From: Bugulina stolonifera
Lineage: Eukaryota; Bryozoa; Gymnolaemata; Cheilostomatida; Bugulidae
Assembly (NCBI GenBank): GCA_935421135.1
Contig: OW285196.1
Location: forward strand, 7,079,501-7,143,500
Reading direction: 5' to 3'
Length of the DNA: 64,000 nucleotides
Positions 22,305 through 36,400 of this stretch are shown here, piece by piece. The notes beneath the pieces were generated by a model. It saw only the letters and a program-made list of their open reading frames with translations. It was not told the origin of the DNA and searched no databases. How positions within the stretch are numbered: the stretch's first letter is position 1; each line of letters opens with the position of its first letter. The translations under genes and the position numbers were made by a program.

Positions 22305-25300
22305 ATGAAGTACTTAATGCCTATACTGGTGAGTGGTATGATGTACATGTGATAGCATAACACTAACATTGTATGTGTATATGCAATATTTATTGGTGAC
22401 TATAATATATTGAATGTACACATATTATAATTACAATGTATATAGAGGAATGCATGTGTTTATACACTGCTGAATCTCAGTCAAAGCGCTCAATGTTGAT
22501 GACAGAGCTAATAAATGTTTGGTAGAATCTTCCTGTTTTATCTCTTTAATTACTATTAGCTTCATCATATATACTAACTTTCTAGTTAAAATTACTGGAA
22601 TAAAATATATAGCAATCATCAGATAAAAGAGACATAATTAACTATTAATGGACAAGGACATGGTTAAGGTGTTGTATAATGTTGTAGCGATTGTTTGGCT
22701 GAATGCTATATACATGTAGCTAAAGAGATTAGCTTAACTACTTAACACATTAAGATTAGTCCTAATCTCTTTAGCTACATGTATATAGCATTCAGCCAAA
22801 CAATGGCTACAACATTATACAACACCTTAACCATGTCCTTGTCCATTAATAGTTAATTATGTCTCTTTTATCTGATGATTGCTATATATTTTATTCCAGT
22901 AATTTTAACTAGAAAGTTAGTATATAGCATGAAACTAATGGTAATAAAATAGATAAAACAGTGAGATTCTACCAAACACTTATTATAATTTATGTACATT
23001 TATGTATATATGTCTATGTAAATGCATTTCACTTCATGTTGCTTTTACATAATTATAAGTATCAACAGAGTCTACCTAACCTACTATGTAAGCGTAAGAG
23101 CATGTGGAATAATTAGATTTGTTTATTTTATATGTACAAATTAAAGTCTTTAGAAATCAGAAACCTCTAAATAAATCACATATAATTATTATTAGATCCA
23201 CAAGCTAGCAATTAGCAACTCAGCAGTAATAATTTACCTACACAGTCAAATATCTTACAGGGTCACGCTCTTCATACAGCGTATATTGTATTTTTATTCC
23301 AAGCAAATTTATTTGGTTTCACAAGTAACTTCCTGTTTGCTCATACATGTATAATATGTAGATAGTTTTTTGCGGGAAAAACATACAACAAGCGAATATA
23401 AAGGTCACAATTATACATATAGTTTGTACGCAATTCACATAATTTTGGTTGCCAATGACATAATGTTTTTATTATTATTAGTGTTTGCTGGTTGTCATGG
23501 TGACAGTATGGACAGAAGTCGCCGGGTCTGAAGTAACAAGGTAATACTCGATTATGAAGAAGGGAATGACTATTGCAGCCTCATACTTTGGATTTATGCT
23601 ATTATCTTGCATCTTATTATAACTAATTGTGCTATATTTCACACCTTGTATTTTTTTGCTATGCTGTGTATTGTACCATACCATACTATGCTATATCACA
23701 GTACACAGTCTTGAAATGCATTATATCACCCCTGGCTCTATTAATGCATATTGTAACTTTCCTACACTGTGTAATAAAGTGTCATAGAGTTGAGTGATAC
23801 TGTCAAATGTTGGACAAGTGCTGACGTGTATCGGAGAAAATTGTGTTGACTATCAACTTTAAAGCCATTTGTATTAATTTAGCAAATTATCTGCCTGTGA
23901 TTTGTACAGGTGTAGAAACACAATACTAATTACAACAGTAAATATCAAGTAGATGCTTTTGTACAGTAAGAAAAACCTTTAAAATGAACAAAGTACATGT
24001 GGATGTACTTATCTAAATTTAGTATCACCAGTTATATCTACTCTTATAAAATACCTGCCTTGTTGAACTTCATGATTATATTTATAGTGTTACTTTCAAC
24101 AAGTCAGAGAAGTACATGACCACCTCTAGCGGTGTCTACCATATGGAACTGGATCTGTACAAGAATGATGGGAGTATACTGTTCAGTGCACATCGATACC
24201 TTCAGACAACTGATGGGGAGACAACTTCAACTGTAGTGACTGTCTCAGGTTCACAGATCACTGGATTTAAACAACTCAATTCAACCCATGTTGTCCTAGC
24301 AGCCAGGAGCAAACATTGTATAATTGTGGTGAACAGAAATAATAATGAACTACAGACTTTAGCAGGGACGTGTGGTACCAGAAGCTATGTAGACGGAGGG
24401 GTGGGGACTGGGAGGTTGAATTTTCCATGGAGTGTTGAGGTAGATGTTAGGAACCCAGGTATGCTAATAGTAACAGATCAGTATAACCATGCATTGAGGT
24501 CTGTAGACCTTCAGACTGGAATTTTGGGTACAATTCTTAAATCATCAGGTTTTTCATACCCTAGAGGGATGTTGTGGGTTAATAATAGACTGATTGTAAC
24601 CAGTAGGTACTACATCTCAGAAGTAAGTTGGGGGATAAGTGGTGCTGTAACATACACTCGCCTTGCTGGATCCACATCACGTAGAGGTAGTACTGATGGT
24701 AGTTTTAGTGAGTCTAGATTTGACTATCCATATGAACTAATAGAGGTGGGGGATGGTCTTATTCTAGTTGCTGAATTTCACAATCATAAACTAAGATTAA
24801 TGAATATGAACACTGGCAGAGTAGGTCCTGTTTGTATCCATGGTGAATCACCATGTACAACAGGAAGTCGGCTGTCATCATATCCTTCCTCTTTCCTTAA
24901 AGTCGGTAATTATATATACGTTGGAGTGCATAGAGGAATCTACAAGTTGAGTGGTGAGTGAGATACCCTTCTCTACTACACACATATACATGTAATAATA
25001 TGTAATATGTGCTACAGTATGTAGTACTGTCTACTATCTACATTGTACATGTACATGAATTCATCTATTACTAGAAATACTCAATGATGATTATGTTTAT
25101 TATTCTACCATATATTATGATTGTGTGAAATTTTTTTTTTAAAGTCTGCATCTTCTATGTGATACATAGGATTACATACATTGTACATAATATTTGGTGT
25201 TAATATTACCAGGAAGTGATGTACATGCACGTGCAGTCTGCCCTTATAACAACATCACAGAATATGTGTTACCCAGCAAAGAGTCAGCAGCTGTCAAACT

Positions 25301-26769
25301 GCATTGTGGAAACACTGCAGTTCTACCACCTGGAAACTACCAACTGGAAAAGGAGCACAACTCCTCTACCTGCAGCTACCATGTCCATGTTCTAGGTAAG
25401 GATAGCATCAGTTTCATGAATTCTCAATAAAGCAACCACTTAATCAGTCTGTTGAAGTCCATATTACAATTTTATGCACCAGATTAAATGCTAACTCTCT
25501 CTGTACCAATGGTATTTAAACTTTCACGTACACTTACACTGTAAAACATTATAATATAAGTATCTACTATTTACTATCTACTATTTACTATCTACTATTT
25601 ACATTGTTTGGTTAATAATAATATATAGAAGTATCATAAAAATTAACTGCTGTCCAAAGATAATTTATAATTATGTTGACCTAATAAACTTCATTTCAAC
25701 AAGAAATGCTTGGTGTCACCTACACTGTGTTACATTTTGTTGCTATTATCCCCAGTCCTTTTAGTTATAAATGGTCACACCTTCCCACAATCTAGTATTG
25801 CAGGATGAAGATTGAATTATGAGAGGTGACAACTCTATGTGAGATTTCATGTTATATGACCTGTATATTACAGTTTCACCTGTCATAAGAACTCTGGTAT
25901 TCAAAGCTGAGTATGAAGTCAACTGTAGTTTCCTGGATGATAGCCTTACCGCAGAGGTTCTACACTCTGTACTTCGACAGAGAGGAAACCAGCTGCAGAG
26001 AATCTGCGGTCAAGGTGAGATCCATTACATTTCCTGTATTTGCTCTCGATTGTACATGTACACTCATATGCTTGATAATTCTGATATTGATGATAATGCC
26101 TCTCTAAAAGAATTTGCACAAACCATGTATTTATGGTTTAAAACATCCCTGTAGGTTGCCATTGTACAGTACGTTGAACATTCTTTCCCATAATATGTAA
26201 TATTTCATAGAGTGTGCAATGTCAACTCTCCAACTACCTTGGCATGTATGTGATGAAAACCTCCTGACTGTTTATTGGCCGATGGATCAAGTGTTTCCTG
26301 TTGATGTGTCGACTCCACCCTCGGCTCTGACTGCCCTGTTGAAAGGGAGGCTTCGCGAGCATCCAGATATCTGTGCCGAAATATTCATTTTATCTCGAAA
26401 GAATGCGTAAGTCTGTTGTATTAATATGACCAACTACATTATATTATTCAGAGTAGCACTGATACAGGCATGTGTCCAGTTGATATAGCATTACACGGAT
26501 AACTGAGAAGTGTGAACTTTTTTGAAAAACTGTTATTTCAAAACAAGACATTCTAAAAAAAATTGCTTAGAAAAACACCCATTTCGGATAGGAGTACAGT
26601 AGTTACCCTGAACAGATGTGTGATATCGTAACCAAGCACTCCCTATTGTGTTAACAGGTTTGTTCCAGCTAGGAGAAATGCAGAAGGAGAGAATGTACAG
26701 ATAGTTCTAAATTCCAGATGTACTGATAGACTAAAGAGATACGATGACAACCAAGACACTTGCATGTAG
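22305..26769 (+). CDS. Secreted NHL-repeat propeller protein, copy 3 (intact)
   Basis: Seven exons: 22305-22328, 23482-23540, 24088-24953, 25213-25395, 25874-26014, 26211-26406 and 26658-26769. The phases are identical to copy 2 and the product is about 526 residues. The signal peptide is split as MKYLMPIL plus CLLVVMVTVWTEVAG. The propeller exon keeps repeats such as GMLIVTDQYNHALRSVDLQTG, and the CPYNN module and C-terminal cysteine region are all open. AATAAA at about 26870 probably ends the transcript. Differences from copy 2 are scattered substitutions in the propeller, while the C-terminal exons are better conserved. A ~470-bp foldback inserted in the first intron does not touch the splice sites. 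Role unknown, as for copy 2. Confidence 0.85.
22513..22979. repeat. Long inverted repeat (foldback), ~219-bp arms
   Basis: The left arm (22513-22731) and right arm (22762-22979) are near-perfect complements around a ~30-bp spacer. The outermost paired sequence is GTTTGGTAGAATCT. Copy 2 lacks this block in the same intron, so it is an insertion resembling a foldback or long-inverted-repeat MITE. Short frames through it are shadows. Confidence 0.8.
25558..25604. repeat. Short tandem repeat (ATCTACTATTTACT)n
   Basis: About three copies of a 14-bp unit in the fourth intron of NHL copy 3. Copy 2 has a single copy here (CTATATACTATCATTTAG region), so this is a local expansion. Confidence 0.6.
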
Positions 26770-27906
26770 AGCTCTACATACAAGTGTACATTCACAATCA
26801 ATCCTGGATCCAACATTTGTGTACTAAGTTTATATATATACAGCATAACAATATCAGCTAACGATAACAATAAAGCTAACAGATACCTCTAACACTAGTG
26901 ATACTCCCTACTTTTGAACATTTTCTATCTTTTTAATCATCGCCAGAAGTATTTTTATTGGTTTACCTAACACCTGCTAGCAGCTAAATCTTATTTTACC
27001 TACAAACACTTGCAACCAGATCAACTGGGATTTTAAACCAACTGCGCAAAACATACCTTCTGTGTTCTATAGTATCAAACCTACCCTGTGTTTCACATTT
27101 TTTATCTAAGCTTGCAGCAAGTACCCATATTTAGTGGGGTTTGGATGTCACTATCTACGAATCATATGTGTTAGGCAATAACTGAACGCCCGACAGGGCT
27201 ACATCTACTTAAATATAATAGCTGTAATAGAATAAAAACTAAAAGCTTATAATAACAGCTCTAATGTACTGTAGATTTTGGGCAATTATTTCATGGCTGC
27301 TGTACTACACTATCTATTAAATATTTTACATGCATCACCAATAAGTTTATTAACATATTATAATCAATAATAATATGATTATATAACTCAGTGAGACTAT
27401 TATAACTGTTTAACATTCTAACCATATTGTGTTCAATAAAACATCTCACTCAAATCTCTTCCTAGCCTCATGTCTTACTGGTCTATTTGTAAATGGGCAG
27501 ATTGTATAGGAAAATGCTTGTTTCCAAGAATAGCATTCGAGATATTGTAGCTACATGTAGCTCATAGAAAGGTTATTACATGCAGAAAAATCTAGAACAC
27601 ATAAAAAGATGTGACACAAAAGTAAGGTCCACCCACATTCGGCAAAGTAGGGCCAAAACTTGGCCTGATTGACTGGAATCGTTTTCATATGGGTGATAAA
27701 AGTTTATAGATGATGCTGGTGGACTTTTTTCACCAAGTCTGTGACCACCAATTTTTTCAAGAACCAGTGAAATCTAATTGGCTAATGGTTGGAGGAAATG
27801 CATTGTTCACACAAAATTCAACTACTACATACATGTACCTGAGAGATTAAAGAGTTACAAGAGAAAATATTTCATAACTTTAAATAAAAACTTCGATTAT
27901 ATTTTT

Positions 27907-27968
27907 ACGAATAATTTACGTTCCATCTAATACATGTACATGTATTAGATGGAACGTAAATTATTCGT
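27907..27968. repeat. Perfect 62-bp palindrome
   Basis: Runs from ACGAATAATTTACG through the centre TACATGTACATGTA to CGTAAATTATTCGT with no mismatch. Part of the arm (TTCCATCTAATACATGTACATG) is repeated immediately after it, to about 27992. Confidence 0.85.
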
Positions 27969-29243
27969 TCCATCTAATACATGTACATGTATTTGGTTTC
28001 CAAAACATTGTTTTTTGGCAATCAACCAAATATACACCTACCAGCACATATAATGTAACACAAATCTTATTGGCCACACAATATGTTGCCTAGCAACAGA
28101 CAGAGTCAGTTCTAGCAAAATTTCCTGAATAAAAAATGTTCACTTGTCAGTGTAGAAGATCTCTGCTGCTTGTGTTGACCTGGAATGTGTTTATCACAAA
28201 ATTGTCAAAGCTAAACATTTGAGTATGGATAGGCTTACCCACCTTCTTTGTAAGTGTTTAGCATGCGGTGCCAAAGTTGAAATAAGTTGCAATAAGACTG
28301 TTGTAATCAAATAATCAAACCTGATGACTTGTTCAACTTAGCTCAGTGAAGGTACATGTACAGAGATAATGGGATGTAATTTGCACTCAGTAGAATCATG
28401 GTAATTGAACCTACATGTGTAGGATTTGACTGTTTTACACACAACATCATGATTGAGTATGAATCGAGGATTAACTTAAAATTCTACTGTATGAGGAACT
28501 TCCTTATAGATTTTAATCCTTTAATGGATTCACTGAACAACATCATATCTTTCACCTCTATCTAATTATATAGAATAGAATATGATGTAATCAATAGAGA
28601 GAGGCAAGTTCCCATACTTGATACATTGCGTAGAATTTATATTCTATTATTACAAAACAAATAAAAAATATTTTGTGTTATTGAGTAGACTAAAAGTTAG
28701 ATTCCTGCTATTGACATCTATCACGTACCAACATAGCACCAACTTTCATTGAAAACCATTAGCTGCATCGTCATCATATTACTCGACCATTTCCACAGGC
28801 CAAAAAAATTTAGTATGACTGCTGTATCCAGGCAGTCAGGGTAACTTGGCTAAGCTAAGTAATTTGATATCGCTTAGCTGCAGACTATATAATATTAAAT
28901 ATAATAAAATGTGATTTAAAGCCTGTACTAGAGCCTGGAAGGTACACATGCCCACAATATGACATAAAAAAACAGTTTGTCCAACTACATGTATATACCC
29001 ATGTGGTTTTCATCAGTGACAAATTCTAAAACTTCATCTCTATACATGTGCTTCCTTCTAGATCACCGTTATTCATCACAAATTGGTCTAGTGTACAACG
29101 TAAGTTGTTTCCACCTGATTTACTCGTATGTAATAGTATGTATGATTTAATATAAAATGTGGAAATATAATGAAATAGTATGTTAAAATACTATTATGAT
29201 ACATGCTAGGAGTTTTTGGCCATTTTTGTATATTGATGCACTC

Positions 29244-29400
29244 CGGTGTAGGTGTAGGGCTAGCATGTTCTGTTCACTGTGATACATGCAGGCGATTAGG
29301 TGCCATAGAAGCCTGGCTTCAAACCCCAGTCAGGGACTGGTATTTTCATGGATTTGAGGCAACAGTCTCTGACTGCTCAAAAGTAAATTCCTTGCTGACA
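29244..29400 (+). mobile_element. tRNA-derived SINE (second copy)
   Basis: Same SINE as 20511-20660, with B-box-like GGCTTCAAACCCC at about 29315-29327. Its equivalent position in the spacer duplication means it was inherited with the duplication and is not a fresh insertion. Confidence 0.5.
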
Positions 29401-32400
29401 AATGCATGTACATCAATGTAATACATATTTGTAATTCAATTTCTTTATGTTTATCAAACTCTATGTCGTAAGGCAACTTTTCCACACCAGAGAGCTTTCT
29501 TTGATTCCAGAACAGGATCATCCTACAGTGCTGTATTACTTACTCACTGTATACTTGGTTATTTTATCTATTACTATATAATTATACATGTATATTATCA
29601 GTATTTATAATGAATATTTCATGCAGACAAAAGCAATGCTACTATTTAGAGCATCATGTTAAGAAATTCTAATTCCCTTATAACTACTGCTTGACATGGT
29701 TTAGGCTTTTATTCTATTCTGGAAAATAAATGCAGAATGATATTACTGCTGCCAAGTTCCATTGTATAGACACTTTCGACAAGACTATAAGTCCGCCACA
29801 CTTTGGGCTCATCCGGTTTTGTAATAACACGACGTGTCCACCATGAAACAACAACAATGTCCATTGATCAATTGTACATAGAGCTTTGTTTACTAAATAT
29901 CCAAAATTCAATTCTATACCCACATAATGTAGATAAGCTTGTATTAGAGTAGATAACTTCGGTTTCTAATATTATACATGTAAATCCTGCGCACCTCTAA
30001 AAGTGAATGAATATGCGTGTTAATATGGTGTCGGAAATTCATCCTTTTGAAAATACCGAGCTCTAACTGTATCTACTGTCACCCTAGCAGTTTCATCTCT
30101 GTAAGGTAATCTAGAGGCACTTGGTTCACTAGGATTGTGTAGTTGTAAAGGATACCTCAAAGGCTACACTCGTCTATCTCCTAACATGAGTCATCATTGA
30201 GTTTAGTGATGGGTACACACATCAACTACACACTTACCTAATCAATATGTTTACCATCATTTCTTACATTAACTTCCTTTTAGATTTTAATCATTTAATG
30301 TATTCACTGAACAATATTATATCTTTCACCTCTATCTAATTATATAGAATAGAATATTATGTAATCAATAGAGAGAGGAATGTTCCCATACTTGATACAT
30401 CACATAAATTTTCTTTTCCTTTATTGCACAACAAATCAAACTATTTCGTATTATTTAGTAGAATACAAGTTAGATTCCTGTTATTGACATATATCACGTA
30501 ACATCTTAGTGCCAGCTTACACTGAAAGCAAACACATGTATATTAACATCATAGGAGTGTGTGTGTACATATGTTGTAAGTGTAACGTCTGCCAGAATGT
30601 ATCAAACTACATGAATATGCCCATCTAGAATCGCTGTCTGATACCAACGGTCCGATTACTATGTATGTGATCATAAGCTGGAGTTGTGTTCTCTTTCTCT
30701 AATTATCTTATCCACTATATAACTATATTCAAGTGGGCTCACCAAAATATATTTATGGATCTGTATCATGAGTATCTCACCATATACATGTATATGTAGA
30801 TATTCAGCTTCACATTGCTTATATAAAGAAATTCAAGAACTGTCGTAATAATATATTGGCAAGCCATGTCTTGGTCGGTAGGATTATGGGTTATTCCCGG
30901 AAATTATAATGATATGTGATATTTGTGTATTAATACAAACATGCTATGAACACATAAGTCAGCAAATAATAATAATAGTCCAGGCAGTAGTAAAAAAAAA
31001 TCTAATACATTGTGATGAGCATTAGGTGCAATCAGATGATAGTAAGCAGTCATTCGTAGTTGTCTTTCCATGATTAGGCGATATTCAAAGAAGATCCATG
31101 AAGGTGTAGAATACAAAAATTGATAATACTGCTGTTAATTAGCTACTCAGCGTTAGTCTAACTAGTAGTAGTTGTGTTCTCCTTGATAATATTAGCGAAT
31201 ACTGAAAGGAATGTCATCCACTCTGAGATCAGACTAAAACAGTGTAATGAGACTCATGTGTCTGATGAAAGACATAAGCAGGGTTTGCACAATACCAAGA
31301 GTTGTCTTCTCTCAACTGATACGATTTAGTACTGTAGGTCAGTCAGAGATACTAAATTCATAATCATTTTTATCTCTGCAGTATGATTGGTTTATATTAC
31401 TCAAACAATATTTGATTGGTTGAATGTTTTCTTTGATTCTTTCAACCTAGAAGTACAATGCAAGCCTACTGGAATGCTATATTTTCTAACCAGTATGAGG
31501 AGTTGTCAGCACAACAAACGTGTATGAGGATAGATGATTATAGTTTTCTCTTCTTGATTGAATGTGCAATAATTATCGTCTGCTACAACTGGCATAAAAA
31601 AGGGGCTGCACTCTGTGCAATGGCAATGACAATTATTAGTACACAACCTTTAAATACACAGATGATCCAAATGTTAATTACAACACAAAGAAAATGTTTA
31701 TTCATCTTCAAAATAATGCATAATGACATCAGTCTCATAGTAAGTGTTTTCTCTTATTTTAAAACATGCCATAGGCCTGTTTAATCAAATACAACTACAA
31801 CTAATCCTAGCAAGTAACAGTTGTAGGTGCAGCTTTTAGTTTAGGAGTTAAAAGATAGGCACATGTGACTGAGCAGCCATTAAAAGCTAATAATCACTAC
31901 TAGTCTATTTAATAAATATGCTATTTAAAGTTATCCTCTCCTTACTCAGTCGAGAGGACAACTTCTGTTGTGTAATTCATCAATCCTGGTGACAGTAGAT
32001 TATTACAGTCTTTGGTGATGGAGCATATAAAGGGATTACAGCAGAGTATACAGTTGGTTTTATATATACAGTCCACATAATAATACACAGTCACATAGCA
32101 TATATAGAAATATATAATACAGGGGAAACAATAAAAAGTTTGGTGTTCATATTAGTGAGTGGAATTTTGTTTTAGCTTGTGAATATTACTATTGTTTAGA
32201 TAATTATAATATATATATATACTTGTATACATGTAAATTCATAGATTCTCTATTTTGCTTGCATGGCTAGAATGCTACATGTATAATCATTAATTCAGTA
32301 TATACACTATTGTCATGTACATGTACATGGACACAATTATACATACTGAATGGATAATTATAGCATTCTTGAACGGTTATGTAATACCATAGAAATGTGT

Positions 32401-33418
32401 AAGCACCATCTTGGGTCATAGACTGCGCAACGTGATTGTTTATTGAATAAAATTTACATAGAAATAACCAAGTAACATTATCCAGGTGATCAGAACATCC
32501 TTACAATAAATTTCTTATTATAATATTATATTTTTATCATAGCAAAATGGAAGGAGAAGGTAAAAATATATACATGTAATTAAAAGATTGAATTGTATCA
32601 AGTTATAGAATAATTATCCTTTACATGGATATTTGAATATTTGAGAATAAAGCACAAAGAAGATCCAATGAGCATACAACTTCCAATGCTCTGTCTAGTC
32701 ATTGCTTAGTATGTCTACATGCCCTACTTAGTACACCAGTTAGCAGGTCATACAATGGATTAATAGCCTTGTGTCCATATCAGAGTAAAATTAGAAATTA
32801 TTTTATTGGATGTATTTTCACATATTTTAGGTTATAGTTTAGCAGCTCACTCCGCCAACATATGCATATTGTACACTCATTTGTTTCCTATCTACTCTGG
32901 TTGTTTATCTTAATTTCACTCAATGTTTTTATAAAAAAGCAATGTCACAGTTGTTGTAATAAATATCACAAACTACTACAACAGTTCAAAAAATATTTTT
33001 ACTCCAGCGCAATTCCAATCTGTGTTGCATTTATTTCATGTGACCCCAAGAAATATACAGTTGCATATATTACACCCTCTACGGTGCACCCTGAACAGTA
33101 AATGACTACTCATGTTTGCGTGTACCTTCATTCCTTATTACTTGGGCTGGTTCGCTGAACTTACGACCTTGTATTATGCAGATATACCTCCGTACAATCA
33201 CATATTTGAAATGAAGCATGAGTTACACGCATATTTACGTTCTATATAATATTCTGTAAATCACGCAAAACCCACGTACATTGTACTTGTATTGTTTTAG
33301 TATCACTACACTGTTCTATCATAAATGTCCATTACAAATTAAGCCTATTTATTATGCAGATATTACTGAATGTGATGGAGACAGTGGAGATGGAATCCAC
33401 AGACCCTGCGACAACAAG

Positions 33419-36400
33419 GTGGGTGACATTAACCTGTAAGTTGTGCTGTACATTTATATTAATATACTTGTATATAATTTACAGTATAAAATAACAAAAC
33501 TGTATTAGTCACTTGATTGCAACAATAATATTATAAATAGTGTTTAGTATTTTACCCTATTATATCACTTGGCATTGTAACGTCTTGTACCATAGCATTA
33601 TTATATGCAGTACATGCAGTAAATGCAGTACATGCAGTAAATGCGCTGCATGCGGTGCATACGGTGCATACGATACATACAATACATACAGTACATACAT
33701 GTAATAATACAGTGCAACACTCGCCTGCTAATACAGGCATCTAACAGGTATTGTTACATACAATGTACAATGTACATGTATAATAATAATATGGTATTCT
33801 AAGACTTATTGTGGAAATAGCAGGTGTAGACGCTGCCAGGTTACAATCAGGAATTAGGTAAAAAAAGTAAATTCCTTCAATTGGCTCATTTGGGGTCTTT
33901 CCAATATTTGACCATGTAGCAGCTACACAGTACACCTGGGATACTTGCAAACCCTAGCATAAAGGTTTGCAATGAAATTAATTGAAATTACAATGTTTAC
34001 AAAAGGCTACAATGAATGTGCACATGGTATTACTTGTATAGTTAATATAAGCACACTATAATATTAGAGTAGGAGCACGGAACCCTCCACACTATACACC
34101 TGGTGAATGAGGTGTTGTGCCAACATACAAAGAAATTAGTTAACTTTGTGGCTACACCTACCGAATTAATGTTGCTATGTAATATATATTTTCAATGTTA
34201 TATTTATAAACATATTTATCATGGTGGTTTGGCAATCATGGGGTTGGTAACAAAAATAGTTTTGTGATCAAAACAACTAAAAATATCAATAATAAGTATG
34301 CTATCAGTAGGTATCAACACAGCCGTAGTTGTGGTAGCATACCTTACTGTACAGCCAACTACATGTACATATTGATACAGCTCTTCTACCTATCCAATAA
34401 GAGTTATAATATACATGAATGTATCTTTCTTCTTTGTTCCTTAAAAATTTTCAATCCAAAGGGTAGTAAGCTATTGAATCTACCATATACATGTATATTA
34501 TTTAACGCGTACGTATCACCATACACCTTCTACAATGTAGCAATAACGCAGAACATATAATTATGTCTTTCTTACGCTAAACTAAACCACTACTTTGACT
34601 GCTGCAGACCAATCCCAATCTGGTTATATATAATTATTATATTGTTACATCTGGTTAGGTAGCTGAGGCTTGCACTACAACATACAGACCAGAGTTTCAA
34701 CCGTGCACATGTGGGCACGTTTTCTATAGTTAGGCTAGGCCAACAAAGCTGGTACCTACAGCTGTAGGGAGGAATTGAAGTGCTGGGTCCTCGAAGACGC
34801 AAGGTCAGGGAAGAGTGCTGGATACTCTACTTTTAGTAGTAAATAGCAAAAGACCATCCCAGAAGACTGTGCAGCCAATTAGCATGGTGATTTTATTGAG
34901 CAACAGTCTACAGGCAACTGAAATAAAAATGCAAAAAGTTCTCACTATACATAAAAACCGACTGTAAAGGGAAGATAAATCCATGCTAATGAATTTGTTA
35001 ATAACTGGTCAGGTGATTCTGCAAGTATTAAGGAGCTGGATAGAAGGAGTAAAATACAGTTTGTATTGTGACAAGTGCTCAGAACTCAAAGGATAATCAT
35101 CCTGTAGTGGAGCACAAATGTATATGTGCATGTATATGTATACATAAGCAAATAATTCTAGCTCATATGTAGTCTGTAGGGGGACAACTTGAACTTCCCA
35201 CTGGTTAATCCTAGATTTACTAATAATAAGAAATGAGGATGTATGGATGTATCCATCAGCCAAAAAAAAATCAATGGATCGACTCTGCCAACTTACAAGA
35301 TGTTTACTGTTATATACTTGTAGTATCATAGATAATAAAGTCAGATTAGCTTGCTTGCAGCCACTTGCTTGATGGGAATCAACAAAGTTGTTATAAAAAG
35401 TAGAAAAGTACAATGTGGGTAGAAGTCTAGAGACAATGCAAACCATTTTGTTATATTGCCATACCCTAATAGACCTTGCTAATTAGTGTACATAAAGTAT
35501 TTCCTAACAAATATGGCTTGCCTCAGATTTGGGGCAAGCCTGTGACTACAAATATTGGTTGATGCATGTTATTCATAAGAATGTGACATGCTCATCTGAT
35601 GAGATGGTTGGCTGGCAAAACATTTCTTCCTGTTATGTTAAATGTGTGTTGTGTAAGAACATTGTTGTGTTTGACGCTCAGCAGTACAGCATCTAGCCAA
35701 AGCACCGGAAAGTGTGAGTAACACCAACTAGTCCCCATGTCCCAGCTAAACAGGCTGGAAGAAAAATGACCTCCGCATTCAGTCCAAGTCTACACACAAC
35801 AGTGATGGAGTGTATGAAGGTGAAATTTTTACCCAATACTATACTGTGAGAGACATGGATCCAAGGTGGCTGATATCTCTGTGCAGGGTAGCAAGGGATG
35901 CACCTAGCTTAGTTAGTCCTTAGGAAGTCCTAGGACTCTACTTGGGAATCCAAGTGTCCTAGCTATTGGCTGTAGACAGTGGATCACAGGTTAAGGGTAA
36001 AATGCCTTTACATGAGCAGTCAACATCCAACTGACTATAATGCAAATTACATTGACACGCTAAGTTATGACTTACCAGTTTTAATAACAACAAATAATAT
36101 GCTAGTCTCACTACAGAAATAAAAGTTGCTATATGCACTGGCAAAGTCCGAAACTAGGGAATAGGGATTGCAATCGCCAGTGACTTCTAGTACATTTTGC
36201 AAACACCTCAACTACCCAGCCACTGAGCTTACTCGAGTCACCTTCCTGTGTAAACTTTTAGAGTTGCCCTCCCTCTCTTTTGCAAAGGTTCAATAGTCAT
36301 TTACATGTACATGTATATAGTTACAATGAAAAACCTTGCATAGAGCACCACAGCCAAATCTTGTCAACAATGATACATTAACATGAACTCAATGCAATAA

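Larger units (their letters stand above)
13308..29760 (+). repeat. Segmental tandem duplication, unit ~8.7 kb
   Basis: Unit 1 (about 13308-22021) and unit 2 (about 22022-29760) align along exons, introns and spacer. For example, the block around GGGATGTAATTTGCACTCAG occurs at about 19625 and 28371. They differ by indels: a foldback insertion in unit 2 (22513-22979), a ~290-bp insertion in unit 1 (about 18176-18466), a hairpin in unit 1 (18709-18843) and extra sequence in unit 2 (about 27480-27790). A short, more diverged third copy of part of the spacer is seen at about 30270-30420. End points are approximate. Confidence 0.75.
26770..32000. other. Spacer between NHL copies 3 and 4, no gene recognised
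   Basis: The first ~3 kb duplicates the spacer after copy 2. It holds a perfect 62-bp palindrome (27907-27968) and the SINE at 29244-29400. From about 29990 the sequence is unique apart from a short spacer repeat at 30270-30420. No exon with supporting splice sites or recognisable residues is seen. Confidence 0.55.

Noticed and set aside
22431..22619. Minus-strand open frame in the foldback
   Set aside because: Falls in the inverted-repeat arm, with no coding character.
33552..33740. Cysteine/threonine-rich frame on the minus strand
   Set aside because: Translation of the degenerate TACATGCAGT minisatellite.
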